Positions 22,801-34,667 of a stretch of 64,000 bases of DNA are shown in pieces. Each line of letters starts with the position of its first letter. Position 1 is the first letter of the stretch. The position numbers were made by a program, and so were the translations under genes. The stretch is from Aphelenchoides besseyi (Eukaryota > Nematoda > Chromadorea > Rhabditida > Aphelenchoididae), in contig JAMPIQ010000001.1 in NCBI GenBank assembly GCA_024699855.1, positions 10,416,001 through 10,480,000 on the forward strand, read 5' to 3'. Under the pieces are notes generated by a model. The model was not told the origin of the DNA. It ran no database searches and was given only the letters and a program-made list of their open reading frames with translations.

Positions 22801-25800
22801 AGTTCGAGCATCCAAACCATTTCACGAATTCGGAGAATCCTTCTCTTCCCTTGAGGCTAATTGATCGAAACTGTGACTTCGAATTGTTCGTTCCAAAAAG
22901 TTTTCTTAACAAAGCAAATAGTTTACTTTAGCCGTTTTCTCGTCGACGTGCTTAAATAATTGACGAGTTAGTCGATTGCGAACGATTTCAGAATGTGGCT
23001 GCCCATCAACGGCTTCGCGTTTGTGCTCCTCAGTACACTGTTTGTCGTGTCTTATGGTGTCAATCAGTGCAGTTTGGGACACAAGGTCTATAGTATTGAG
23101 AGCGGAAATGTAAGTTTGAAATTTACGATTCGAATTCTGTTTTACATGATTTCAGACAGTTTGCGCTCCGTTGGCTCCGCATCAATGTATTCACAGTTGT
23201 CAATGGAACTCCAGTTGCTCGAACACCGCTCATTCGCACGCATTTCACGGTCGTCGAACTTTTGTAGCCGGAATGATTCTAACCAGCGACAACTTCCTGC
23301 TGCTGTGTTGTGCCACTTTTGCGAATGTTGTTCAGCAAAGTTAGTTCAAGAAGAAAAGCATTGACAAGCCAAAATTGCAGATCAAAAACTTGAAAACCGT
23401 TGCGTTTGGGTCCCATCAACGAACACCGTTGAAAGCGGTAAGGTTGATGGTAACAAGAGAAGTACTGAAACTGCTTTTAGGCCCCAGTGTTCGTTTCGAT
23501 CCTCCCTTGAACATCAATGAGTATGTTCGTGACATTCAAATGACTCGATTGAAAAGTGGACGAGTCGAAATTCGCTCTCAAATTTGCAAATTCATTACCC
23601 AACGAACGAACTGTGATGAGATAGTATGTTCAATCATTGAATCCGATTATCATTTGAGCTTTTTAGTCAATGCCCGAAGAAGACAAACAACCATATTCAT
23701 TGCTTCAACTTCGTTTGAGTCGTGCCGAAACGTTTCTCAGAGAACACAACGGTACTGATCCACGACAATTCTTTGCGCTGCCCGACGGTCCTGCTCAAGA
23801 TCAATTTCGTGATGAAGTCGCCGAAACTAAAAGTCCACAACTCCATAGCTTGGCTGATGGATTGAAATCGAACTCAACGACAACCGTTCGACAAATTGCG
23901 TCGACCAATTCGACAGTCCCATCACGACCTCAACCTCCACAACAAGGTAATCGGTTGTATTCGTCTTCTCGACTAACTCGTTGTAGTTCGTGCCGATCTT
24001 CCACTTCGACAATTCACACCGAACGGCGGTCCGAATTCGGTTCTTGGCGGTCAAGGTTTTCGCAAATTTGTTCGTCAACGCGGAGGTAAGTGAATCATAA
24101 CCATCAAATCGATTATCTCATCAAAATCTCCATCTCATTGCGCAGTCTTACGCTTTTTTCGTCAACTGAATTTCAAATGCTTCAGCTTTTTAACTGCAGC
24201 TTTAGACGATTCGACAGGACCGTTTGAAGTACCACAAGCCGATTCAACATCTTTTAATGCGCCATTTGCTCGTCGGATCGATACGAGTCCATCGATTACG
24301 TCGCCTCGAGTAGTTCAACCAATTCGCGCCGATGCGTTTGATGCTGACGGTCAACAGCTCAATCAGCCGTCAAGCTCGCCTTCAACTCAAGTTCTGAACG
24401 GTGGTAGTGAATCGAGCGGAATTTGGGCGCGTCGTATTCGTCCGACAATGCCACAGGTTTTATCGGTTGCCGCCAATCGTTGGGCCACAATGTCCCCACG
24501 CTCATTAACCAGACATCGACATCAACATTTGATGCCCGAAGAAACGTCCGACGTTCAATCTCCGTTGTTTATGGCAACCGGTCGACGGATTCACGCGGTT
24601 GCTACCTCTAGATTAGGAGGAGTTTCAAGTATTCATTCCGGTGAGCACGATACTGTACTGCCACACACTCATGCATCAACAACGGCTTTCGGTGAACGTT
24701 TCGTTTCTCCCGATTCATCAGGCGACACGTTCTTCTCCGTTTCGCCCGCTTCCAAACCATCAAATCCCGGTCCACGTTATATTCTGTCGACGAATCAAAC
24801 TCATGAGTTTGTGCCGAAATTTCGACGGAACTTTGCTCGTGAATGGCACACGAAATCGCGTGGATTCGCGGATTCGGACGCGTCGAATCGTTTGACATTG
24901 CTACGACATTCGTTGCTCTTTGCAAAACCAATAGATGAAGAAATCGATGAGCGTCCGATGAAGTCCGCCTTAGCAATACGAAAACTTCATTTGGGCGATT
25001 CAACGACAAGTTTCGGCGGTTCATTCGCTCCACCATCGACCGAAATCATGACTTCGGCACCACAAGCTCGAAGTCTACAAACCTTCCGAAGCGGCAGCGA
25101 CAGATCGAACGCTTTGGCGGCGTTGGAGTTTGCTCAGAAGTCGGTCGAACAACAACAAGGTGGAGTTCGATTGCCTCATGGAGTTGTTTTTGCACCCGCC
25201 CAACGAACGATACAACACTCGATCACGGACGATGGAGTTGATCGGGTAACGTTCCAAAACAGTGCACGACCATCAGCGCAAATTCCGGTGGTCGTCGCAT
25301 CGGCACCCGTGCAGTCGATTTCTGCTTTTAACAATCGACTACCGACCGTGGATGTGGAACAGAATCGTCAATCTATGCATCTTTTACTTGATTGCTGTCA
25401 ACAACAAGCACCCGGTTGTCGACATCTGTGTACACCGGACGTGAGCAAAGAAGAGGTAAAAAATGCACTGCTTTTGCCTTGTTTCCTTGAGTTATTCCAA
25501 TCATTTCTCTCAACACACAATCTTAAGTTGATGCACTGGTTCTTTTGTTTCGCTAGTGTTTCTAATCACGTTGTTTAGATCAAACGCGCCATTCAAACAA
25601 ATCAATGTCCACCCCTAAGGTAATTCAAAGTATTCAAATGGGTTTACTGTTAAATTTCAGCATGACATCAGTACTACAATGCTTCCCTCGCTTCTACAAC
25701 ATTAGTTCCGTTGGTCAATGTTGTGAACAAGCTGCTGCTACGTATTCATCTGCTCCATCGCCCTCTCTACTCACGTTGAACACACCGCCCCGACTACCCG

Positions 25801-27063
25801 GTCAATGTCAAAGTCTTTGTGCTCCAAACTTCAAGTTATCGTTTTCGCATTTCGCTTGTGTCGATCACATTTCGACGATCGTCGATTGTTATCGTGATTT
25901 GTTGTTACGATAATTCGTGACCTCTTTAAAATTTTTATAAAACTAATAATTTCGGGTATTAAAATCAACTTCTTGAATTGACATGGTAGCTATATCGCTT
26001 GTTGTTTGTATATAAACGCGTAACTCTGCTCCTCATTTCCTATTCCTTTTTGCTTGCCATTCTCTGTAGCTAATAGGTCATAGGTCTTCACGAAGACGAA
26101 ACGTATACAACTAAGAAACCAAAAATTAACACTCCTTTCCGTTGTAACACGGCAGTTTAAGTGGATTTTTCTTGTAATTAAACTCATTTTATCTATGAAC
26201 CTTTCCGGTGCCTTCTAAGCTTTTTGCCAAACCGCCAATGTGCCTCTTCGTTCGATCGAATACCCACGATTTGCCCAGAAATTTTCGATCTACATTCTTG
26301 CCTTTGCAACATCGAAGTTCCGACTTTTATGTTTGCTTTCGATAAACTCAAGACTAGAAACACGTACCCGATTAACGAATGGATCATCGCGGACTTCGAA
26401 CAGCGACTGGCGGGGTGCTGGGACTGCTTCGGCATTCGGATCGCGTACACGATACTAAAGCAAGCATTTGAATAAGAACTGTAGTTTTCTGACCATTTTT
26501 GTTGCTTTCAACGTCGGTTGTAAGTCGCTGAAAAGATCATCAGTCGAAGCTGAAGGGTTGTTTTGGGTTTCGGCCATCGATTGAGCTGTTGGACCGCCAC
26601 GAATTGCCTGACGTTTTTGCTGTTGTTTTTGAAGACGTTGTTGTTCCAGTTGATTGCGATACTCAGCAATTTTCGAATTTACAGTCTGAAATTTTCCAAT
26701 GTGAAGGTTGAAATCGTTGTTAACTTACTTGTTGTTGCTCTTGCTCGGCCCACGTACCCCACGAATCGGCCGTTTGTGCGGAATGCGAGTTGTCAAATGA
26801 AGTGGATTGAAGGAATGGTGATTGAGTCGGTGAATTGGAGTCTTAAATCGAATAATACTCGAGAAAAGGCCTAACTAACCGGAATGCATCAAGAATGGCT
26901 GCTGGACATCATCAGTCGACTGAGCACGCACATACAATGGCAGCTCGCCAATTCGTTGCGACTGTCGACCGTAGCGAACCAAATCAACGATCCACGAGCA
27001 AAACGATGAGATCAAACGAACGAAACGAAACAGAATCGTGCGAACGATACCCGCAATTGACAT
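19868..27063 (-). CDS. EBAG9: EBAG9/RCAS1-like protein, split by a 6.3-kb intron
   Basis: EBAG9 is a Golgi and secretory-pathway protein with an N-terminal membrane anchor and a C-terminal coiled coil. Five exons lie at the right: MSIAGIVRTILFRFVRLISS (anchor, start 27063), the linker with SWGTWAEQEQQQ, the glutamine-rich helix VNSKIAEYRNQLEQQRLQK, DDLFSDLQPTLKATKM, and YRVRDPN to DDPFVNR ending at 26368 before GTACGTG. The last exon (20080-19868) starts after CGTTTTTCAG and reads QHTSELGDLDLNAIANGPDD, SFGNWDANEEIAG, RKREIVEKQRQRREEHERRL, and ends QKRGMKSS. Joined in phase 0, DDPFVNR-QHTSELGDLD parallels the DLPFIHQSSELGDLD region of human EBAG9. The intron holds the DB-module gene on the other strand. 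Confidence 0.72.
20081..26367 (-). other. 6287-base intron of the EBAG9-like gene, with a nested gene
   Basis: The donor GG/GTACGTG at 26368/26367 and acceptor TTTTTCAG at 20081 are strong and both phase 0. The plus-strand DB-module gene (22993-25913) lies wholly inside. The remaining about 2.9 kb (20081-22992) and the stretch 25914-26367 contain no gene that I can support. A short plus-strand frame at 21051 (MRRIKQISFFFFTSTI) looks like a signal peptide but has no continuation that I could trace. Confidence 0.65.
22993..25913 (+). CDS. Secreted protein with C-terminal nematode DB module
   Basis: The signal peptide MWLPINGFAFVLLSTLFVVS is followed by a cysteine-bearing N-terminal domain (CSLGHKVYSIESGN, CAPLAPHQCIHSCQWNSSC, FVAGMILTSDNFLLLCC). 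About 500 residues of low-complexity Ser/Thr/Pro/Arg sequence follow, mostly in one large exon (about 24206-25455). The end is a DB module, a cysteine pattern known almost only from nematodes: LLLDCCQQQAPGCRHLCTPD, IKRAIQTNQCPP, VLQCFPRFYNISSVGQCCEQ, LPGQCQSLCAP, HFACVDHISTIVDCYRDLL. The hydrophilic linker suggests a secreted matrix or cuticle role; the true function is unknown. It lies in the long intron of the EBAG9-like gene on the opposite strand. The DB module is split by two introns; the one near 25455-25578 is about 120 bases. Confidence 0.82.
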
Positions 27064-27430
27064 GCCGATTTGAATGTGCTAGTTTTTTGAGAAACAATTA
27101 GTCTAAAGCATTTGACCGTCCAGCCACTCCGGGAACTGAAATCGATGTCCTTTTGGACGCTAAACGAACTCGATTGTAAAGTGAGCAGTTGAGAAATCGA
27201 CGGTATCCAAATGTAATTGTTACATGTCGCTTAATCAAAAAAGACGACATAGTACAGAGTTTATTTCTTGCACATCTGATAATCTCAAGCGGTCATGATC
27301 TGTTCTTTTGCTCAAGGCACTTTGTGAAAAGAAGTCAAATTGGGCAATCGAAATCTGAGCACACTAATCTTTGGTTGCACGTCGTGTCTCACATGTTATT
27401 TACAACAAGAATCTTTGGCAGTGTTGGGCA
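27064..27430. other. No gene seen
   Basis: The spacer between the 3' end of the lipase gene and the start of the EBAG9-like gene, both on the minus strand. It should hold the EBAG9 promoter, but no distinct box was seen. Confidence 0.45.
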
Positions 27431-28827
27431 TTAAACCTCAGTCCCTTCTTCTCGTTCCAACAGATCGTTGTCCATTAGAAACTTCAATCCATCTCTGAAG
27501 CCCATTTCGTAATAAGCTTTCAGAACGGTGCGAGTTGGTGGAAAGAGCGAATGAGCACCTCTAAACATTCAACCTAATCGGTTATTGTATCTGGAAAACA
27601 ACCTTGTTAGATTCTGCATGTTGATCTGAAGCAAAAACATCAAGTTTGTCGGCAAAATTTCTTCGTTTACCTTCATTATTTGTGTTCCCAATGTCAGTTG
27701 CCATTCGAAACGGTTCTCATCCTGCGGTGCGATGATTGCCGATCCACTGAACGGACTGATTGTGATCGTTTGCATGTCGTCGAAAACCGGTAGATTGTTC
27801 GTGTAACCACCATCAATACACGGCTGGAAGCGTAAGAGTTTATAATCGTTAGTTCGATTCCAAGAATATTTTTTGGTCCAAAAACAATTCGCCTCAGTAC
27901 TCGGTTAATAACACTGCGAACACCCCAAGGAGTGTCCTTCAAATAAGATCAAAGTGGGTGTGTAGTTTTACTTTGTTTCAACATCATCGGCGATCTTTCA
28001 AAGCCACTGTTTTGCCTTGACACCAAAAGTGTCAGTCATAGAACGATTGTTTTTGGTATTTAAAGTCACCTCCTGATCGATCACTGGTGGAATCGCGTAG
28101 TAACCGGACGAGTAGATCGGGATGAAACAACTCGCGTTTAAACAAAGGGCCAAATATTCCTAAAGAACAATAAAACCAAAAGAAACTAGAAGCTTACACG
28201 ACTCGAAAATTTGCTCACGATTCGATTTGTTTTGTCTTTTTGTCTTGTAAGCGAAATGAACAGACGATTGTTGGCTTCGGAAACGTCATCGGGAAGATGT
28301 CGATTGACTCTGAAACCCGCAAAGATTTGTGAACCAATATTTCGTATCCTCACACTGAGAACAAACGTTCGGAAAGAAAGTAGCCGGGAGTTAAGGCTCC
28401 CAATCGCAGCGCGTGCAATTCGTCGGCCATCTCGTACATCTGATTCAACCCGTCTTCCAATTTATCCGGAGCCAAAACCATCAGAGTGGCAATCAGCGAA
28501 CCAGCTGATGCACCGGCAAAACGAGTAACTCGGGAAAGAAGATCCTGAAACGACGATTCGCAAAAATAAACCAAAACGACTGACTTTTCCGTTTTTCTGA
28601 AACGCGATCATAACACCGAAATGGTAAGTCCCGAGGAATCCACAGCCGCTACATGACAACGCCACTTCTTTGGTCTGCAGATCGGTCTTGTCAGTCGGCG
28701 GCTTCTTCGGTGCGTCGGGATCTAAATGGAAGTTTTGAGCAAAAACCGCGAATCTCGAAACCTCACCAACAGGCGGCGTAGTGGACATGAACAGGGCGCC
28801 AAACTTCTGGAGACGACATTGCTCCAC
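27431..28827 (-). CDS. Patatin-like phospholipase / triglyceride lipase (PNPLA2/PNPLA4-like)
   Basis: A lipid hydrolase with a Ser-Asp dyad, acting on lipid droplets or membranes in animal relatives. The oxyanion motif is in LSCSGCGFLGTYHFGV. The nucleophile is in FAGASAGSLIATLMV (GxSxG). The catalytic Asp is in the DGG of PCIDGGYTNNLPVF. Other family landmarks are NRLFISLTRQKDKTNRIVSK, CFIPIYSSGYYAIPPVIDQ and TITISPFSGSAIIAPQDE, with the end KAYYEMGFRDGLKFLMDN. The protein stops shortly after DNDLLEREEGTEV, so it lacks the long lipid-binding tail of PNPLA2 and is closer to the short PNPLA4 type. The start MEQCRLQKF at 28827 is the first in frame; a second ATG lies 13 codons on. An upstream exon is not excluded. 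Confidence 0.85.
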
Positions 28828-30253
28828 TAAAACCGAGTAGATTTTTAAGGACGACAGGATGAATCTGCAATTCGAAAGATGAGAAGAATTGACGGAAAAT
28901 AAACACGACTAATAAGACGACCGTGAAATGGAACACCAACAAACACGATTTCTGCTCGAATGTCCAATCACCGTCTGTTTTCGATCGAACGAGCAAACCG
29001 ATCAAACACCAAATTGACAAACATTTTTGATAAGAAAAACAACAATCTCTGTGGATCATCGCCATTTACCTGAAGTACTGAGTTTGCTCTCGAATCGACT
29101 TCGTAGCCTCAAACAACCAAGTGCCGTGTAGTTGCGAGGAAGATATGCAAACACGAATTCCAACGTTTGCGATGTTTTTGCAACAAAACGCCAAAATTTT
29201 TGACGGTCCACAAGATGGCTCGCAAGTTGTCGACTGTTCGTTTGAGCGGAGTTTACCAGAGGAAACATATAAAAAGCTTTCAATTGAAAGTTGTTTTCAT
29301 TTACAGCTTGTACTTGAGACATGTGCAATTTTCGAATCTTGTAGTCGTTAAAACAAGCTGTTCACCTGAACTAATGCAGCGCTTTCATTTCATTGACATA
29401 ATGTATCAAAGTCCTCACTGATCATAAGCTAATGCAACTATGTGATAAAACATACGAATAGTGTGCCGTAAGAGTCAAGATAATCGCTCAACAATATCCC
29501 TAATTATTGCAGCCGACTATTTTGATGCTGAACTTTTGATGCACATGGTTCAGAATTGCGTTCCGCATCAATGTGTCACTGCTGTGGTTTTTGTTCCAAC
29601 GATTTGTCGACGATCGTTTTCTTAACGTGTTTGAAATGCTATGAAGAATGTTCATTATCGTGAACAATGATCAGTTTTTTGTTCTTCTCATCTTGGATGT
29701 TCACAACATCAAGTGGTGCGTGAAATCGAACTGGAGCTCTGAAAAGCAACGTAAGTTTGAGGATCACAGTAGACGGACTACCACTCGATCTACTGGTAAA
29801 ATCCAATCGATTAGTTCACGATTAGGTTTCAAAATTGTGTAGACACGTGAAAATGGAAGGTGTGGTGGTGCATCTTCGTGTCAATCAGTTTCCTTGCAGA
29901 CGTAATTTTCGTAATCAGGTACTTGAGCTGCACGTTTATTCAACGTCATCTGATGGCTTTCAAGAACAGAGCGATGAGTTTGTTTCGACTCAATGAATGA
30001 TCATCGAAAAAGCTCGAGAATCTCAAATTCAAACAAGATGCTTCAAGTGACGAAAAGATTTGACTAGAATACCTATAGAGTGTCTTAATGTTGAATAAAT
30101 GTTCTTTTAATTTACGCCAAAAGTCTGCAGTCGATCGAATCCGTCCAGTTAATCGTTTGTAGTGGACAAATAAAAACAAATTTATTCAGAGCATTATTCG
30201 GTAATAACAACTCAACCTAACAGTAAATTCTATTTCCCTCTTTGATCAGACGT
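28828..30253. other. No confident gene in 1.4 kb
   Basis: The region between the lipase start and the TIM50 gene A end. Opposed frames of 64-100 codons overlap each other (for example 29056-29328 minus and 29121-29351 plus) and none has splice or motif support. An upstream exon of the lipase could lie in 28828-29065. AATAAA for TIM50 gene A lies on the minus strand near 30180. Confidence 0.4.
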
Positions 30254-31951
30254 TCAAACCGTACGATGACGTTGAAAACCGAACAAACTTCCGCCGTATT
30301 TTCTCCACAATCCTTGTTCTTGTTGTTCCTTTTGTTTGTTCTGAAGATTTAAATGTTGATTTAAAATAAACATTTTTGGTTACCTGTTGCTCAGCTAATA
30401 ATTGTGCTCGACGTCGAAACTCGGCAGACGGATTGTCAAATCCCGAGTAGTACTGGAGCGTTGGACGCACGTCCTCGACATCACTCAAGTGAATGGTCTT
30501 CAGAAGTTCGGCCAAATCGACCAGCGACGTGTCGTTCATGTCGCCGTCCCATTTCGGCACCCGAAGAACGTTTTCGGTATTCAGTTTGGCTGACGAGGCA
30601 TCAAAGTCGATGAAAATGACCTTGGAGAGATCGCGATTCAAGCGATTCAGATCCTTGACGTGATGACCGTCCATGTACTTCGTGCAGTCACGGAACAATC
30701 GATACATAATACGCTGTTTCGGATCAATATGGTCAACAACACTGTAGGCGCTCATCGGCGGTTCACTCGTGTATATGACCAACTCGAAGTTCGGATAGCC
30801 GACCACATCTAAGAAGTACTCTAGAGCTGGACGCTTCTTGAAACGATATCCTGTCTTGTACTAAAACATCCCGTTAGAGAGTTTTATTGCTAACCAAAAC
30901 TCACTGTCCATTCCGGGGCCACAAGAACGTTCTTCATTTCGATGACCAGTGTGTACTTTGGTTGAACGTAAGGCGGTTTTAATGGATCAGGTAGCAATTG
31001 TTCTCGACTTGGCTCAATTGCATACTAAAACCAATTTACAACACTAATCACAGTCGTTTCTTACGTTCAACCACGTTCGAAAACCGTCCGTAATTCGATA
31101 GAAAGGCGCGAGCATTGAACCGGCGTATGGGTCGGGAATAAGCACACCGTTTTCATCACGTTTCTGACGACCTACATTCAAACCTCAACAAAGCAAACAA
31201 GCAAAAAACTGACCGTAATGAATGCAGAACCAAATCAAACCAGCAGCCGTACCGATGGCGAGAAATAGATTCCCGAGTTTCGTTGTTCGAGCAATTCGTT
31301 GTTTTCGTTTTTCATCTTCCGGGAGATCTTTGTCAATCCTGCCCAAGCCCCAACGATCGAGAAACGCAAAGCTAAGACTTCTGTTTATTCTATCAATTCT
31401 TTCGAATACTCACCGAGTGCCCGTCGGTTTTGAAGTCGAAGCGGCGGTTGCAGCAGCCGATGCGTGAACTTCTTCGCCCAATGTTTTATCCGTAGACTCA
31501 TCGATTGGTGGCGATGGCTTTTGAAAAATCGTTTCTTCGCTTTCCTTGGGCAGACCCGACTAAAACTCAAATAATCAACGGGAAACCTCGTTCTTAGCTT
31601 ACATCCACAACTTCGTCCGATTTAATCGAACTAATCGTTTCGTTGTTCTCTTTGTTTACTCGATCATCAGCGAACTGACTTGTTTGTGTTAAACGAAACG
31701 TTTCATTGGAAGCCGGAGCCTAAAATTGAATAGAAAATGAACGAAACAAGACTTCGACTTACTCGATAGACACGACGCGGATTGTCAAATGGCGATCGAA
31801 TTTTCGGAGAAAAACGATCCACGATATAATCCGAGGATGAGGAGTCTGAAGCGTAACATCGTTGAACGTTGACCACGGGAGCCAACAACAAGCGTGTCGT
31901 TAGAAGTTTGGTTGAGACTCCGACAGCCGATTGAATCACATAGTGCGGCAT
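30254..31951 (-). CDS. TIMM50: Mitochondrial import subunit TIM50, gene A
   Basis: The receptor subunit of the TIM23 inner-membrane translocase. The N-terminus [20 protein letters not shown] is a presequence. An acidic variable linker follows, then the membrane span [20 protein letters not shown]. The intermembrane-space FCP1-like (HAD fold) domain reads [69 protein letters not shown], ending with a glutamine- and lysine-rich tail ([15 protein letters not shown]). As in other TIM50 proteins the phosphatase DxDxT is degenerate. About eight short introns. It is the downstream member of a tandem pair; exon 30409-30845 is identical to gene B, while the rest differs. Confidence 0.9.
30409..30845 (-). 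repeat. 437-bp block identical between the TIM50 genes (copy A)
   Basis: Every base matches 32389-32825 over a coding segment of about 145 codons, from the exon start in TIM50 gene A to the FRRRA codons. Flanking bases diverge at once at both ends. This pattern is expected from gene conversion. Confidence 0.9.
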
Positions 31952-32236
31952 TTTGCGGTACAGTTAAATGGCACGTTTAGAAACAAAGAACTATTGATCA
32001 GAACGAAAACATTGACGCGTTCGCTTGGATCACGTCCCAAATCAACAACCATCAAACGAGATCGAAGGAGAAGACTCGTCAGGCAAAGAAGGTCAAGTCG
32101 GAGCTTTAACGAAGTGTCGTGTCGGAGCTAAAGTCAACGAAGATCTTCACAAGTATAAAGTTTCAGTTTTCGAGTTTATTAAAGTTCAATAACGATAACA
32201 ACAAACTAATTTGAACCTAATAACCAACTTTAGAAC

Positions 32237-33620
32237 TCAAATCGTAGTCGAACGTTGAAATTGTAGGAAATTTTGCGGTTTCGCGTATTTGCGCCAATTT
32301 GCTTGTGGGCGACAAGATTGAGAAGACTGAAAAAACAACTTTGTTCACAGATTGTTCTCGTCTTACCTGAGCGCTTAAGTCATGAGCACGACGTCGAAAC
32401 TCGGCAGACGGATTGTCAAATCCCGAGTAGTACTGGAGCGTTGGACGCACGTCCTCGACATCACTCAAGTGAATGGTCTTCAGAAGTTCGGCCAAATCGA
32501 CCAGCGACGTGTCGTTCATGTCGCCGTCCCATTTCGGCACCCGAAGAACGTTTTCGGTATTCAGTTTGGCTGACGAGGCATCAAAGTCGATGAAAATGAC
32601 CTTGGAGAGATCGCGATTCAAGCGATTCAGATCCTTGACGTGATGACCGTCCATGTACTTCGTGCAGTCACGGAACAATCGATACATAATACGCTGTTTC
32701 GGATCAATATGGTCAACAACACTGTAGGCGCTCATCGGCGGTTCACTCGTGTATATGACCAACTCGAAGTTCGGATAGCCGACCACATCTAAGAAGTACT
32801 CTAGAGCTGGACGCTTCTTGAAACGGTAACCGGTTTTGTACTGCAATTCAAAACAAAGTACCATTACATTTGTTTAAAACAAACCGTCCATTCCGGCGCC
32901 ACTAAAATGTTTTTTATTTCCATTACCAATGTGTATTTTGGCTGATGATATGGAGCTTTCAAGGGGTCAGGTAGAAGTTGCTCACGACTTGGTTCTGTTA
33001 CGTACTGAAAGTTGAAGTCAATCGACTCCTTCAGTTTATTTCAAACCTCAAACCACGCTCGAAAACCATCGGCAATTCGATAGAAAGGCGCCAGAATGGA
33101 ACCCGTGTATGCATCGGGCATTAGAAGACCATTTTCATCACGACGTGGTCGTCCTAAAGTTCACATATTTCACACCTGGCAGACTTCGTAGCTCACCATA
33201 ATGAAAACAAAACCAAACCAAACCGGCGGCAGTTCCCAATCCAAGAAACGTCAAACCAGTTCGAGTATTGCGCGCAGTTTTCCGCAGTTTCTCTGCAACT
33301 GCATTTTCTTCCTCATTTCCCGTTCCAGTGTCAAGAGATTTGTGCAGCAAACCCGTTCGAGATCTATACAACAAACAAAGTCAGAAACCAAAAAAACTTG
33401 GACTAACGTTTCCGCTGAATCCAACATCTTGCTATCCAGCTTATTCGACAACCCACTGGCTGCTTTAGATGAATCCGCACTATTCGAAGTGGGCCTGCAG
33501 CCAATCAACTGTTCATTACGAGAACCCTAAAGCGGAGATATTGAGATGATGAAATGGAAAACTCACTTTCAGAATCTGTCGAAATGTGCCCCGACCAACA
33601 GCCAACAGTCGCAGAGACAT
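32237..33620 (-). CDS. TIMM50: Mitochondrial import subunit TIM50, gene B
   Basis: The second TIM50 paralogue, 285 bases upstream of gene A. The presequence MSLRLLAVGRGTFRQILK differs from gene A. The linker is shorter, and the membrane span reads TGLTFLGLGTAAGLVWFCFH. Before the shared block the sequences are similar but not identical (RDENGLLMPDAYTGSILAPF against [37 protein letters not shown]). The FCP1-like core is then identical to gene A, and the C-terminus diverges again (SSQSCRPQANWRKYAKP, ending FQRSTTI). Both are full-length, so both may be expressed. The different presequences and tails hint at different regulation or partners, which is inference. Confidence 0.88.
32389..32825 (-). 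repeat. 437-bp block identical between the TIM50 genes (copy B)
   Basis: The partner of 30409-30845. The offset between copies is exactly 1980 bases with no gap, so the block is collinear and without indels. Confidence 0.9.
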
Positions 33621-34667
33621 TTCAAGGGCTATACTCTCGACTACAAAACCCAAATTAACGAGATTTCATTTGAAACTTCATCCACAAAATCGCCTAAATT
33701 TGTTGACAAAAACTCGGCAGTGCGAAGAAACAGCCTTTGATTTTCACTCCAAGAACGTTGTTTCGCTGAGAATCATTGAAAGGAATCGGTTTTCAACCAG
33801 CTTTCTGTTCAATCGACTCTAAAGCTCTGAGAACAATGTAAAGGATCCCTCAATTCACATGTTGTCATTTGAACTTGCTCTCATGAGTATAACTTTAATA
33901 TCACTTGGCATCAAACAGCCGATCTGTTCGTTCATCTGTTCAATTCTGATGTTGCAGTTCATGACGCTGATTTAAATGATCCATCCGTTAACATCTCTAT
34001 TATTCCATTTAACATTCGACATCATTCAAGGCCATTCACTCGATTCAATGAACCAAAAACGAACAAAAAACTGTTGACACGGCAGCGAAAGAGATGAGTG
34101 TGTGCCGTCCGACGAATTCTGCGGCCATACTCCCGACTGTTTGGGAGGCCGACGGATTTTCGCCGTTTTTCTCGTCATCGTTTTCAGTCCCCAACTTCTG
34201 GGTTCCTTCTCCGGACCTCATACACGCACAAATTCGCCACCACGCTCCGTTTTTGATTGTTTCCGCGATTTTCGAGTCGTTCCGCAAATTTCTGCCAATT
34301 TCTGAAGTCGGCGGTGTGGATTCGCGTGTTCACTGAACTCCATGGAATAAACGTCCGGACGGCTTGTGGAATCGAAAGTAAGTCAACGATTTTTTGGGTG
34401 GTCGTGTCCATTTGTTTTCCGATTCCAAAATCATTTTCGCCCAAGGAATCCAAACGGCAAGAAAGTACAACTTTCACGTGTCTTCTCATCTGCAACTGTT
34501 GACGATAGTTGAGCGGGAAAGAACGGTTGCCATGGAATTGGGATTTTGCAGAGGAACGTGCGGCGTAAAAGTGTCGTGGACGTTGGACGGGAATCAGATT
34601 TCGCTTTTGACTTTTTACTTCAGATTATCAATTTCGTTTACCAATTTCGTTTTGTTTCAGAAGCGAA
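33621..34667. other. Divergent spacer between TIM50 gene B and RIC-8
   Basis: About 1 kb with no supported coding sequence. Overlapping frames of 64-103 codons on both strands (34045-34495) cancel each other and have no splice link to RIC-8. It may contain 5' untranslated exons of RIC-8, since an acceptor (TTGTTTCAG) stands 8 bases before the ATG at 34668. Confidence 0.45.

Noticed and set aside
24608..25036. A 142-codon minus-strand frame
   Set aside because: It is the antisense shadow of the large low-complexity exon of the DB-module gene.
30402..30613. Plus-strand frames repeated at 32382-32593
   Set aside because: They are antisense to the identical TIM50 exon; their duplication follows from the TIM50 block, not from their own coding.
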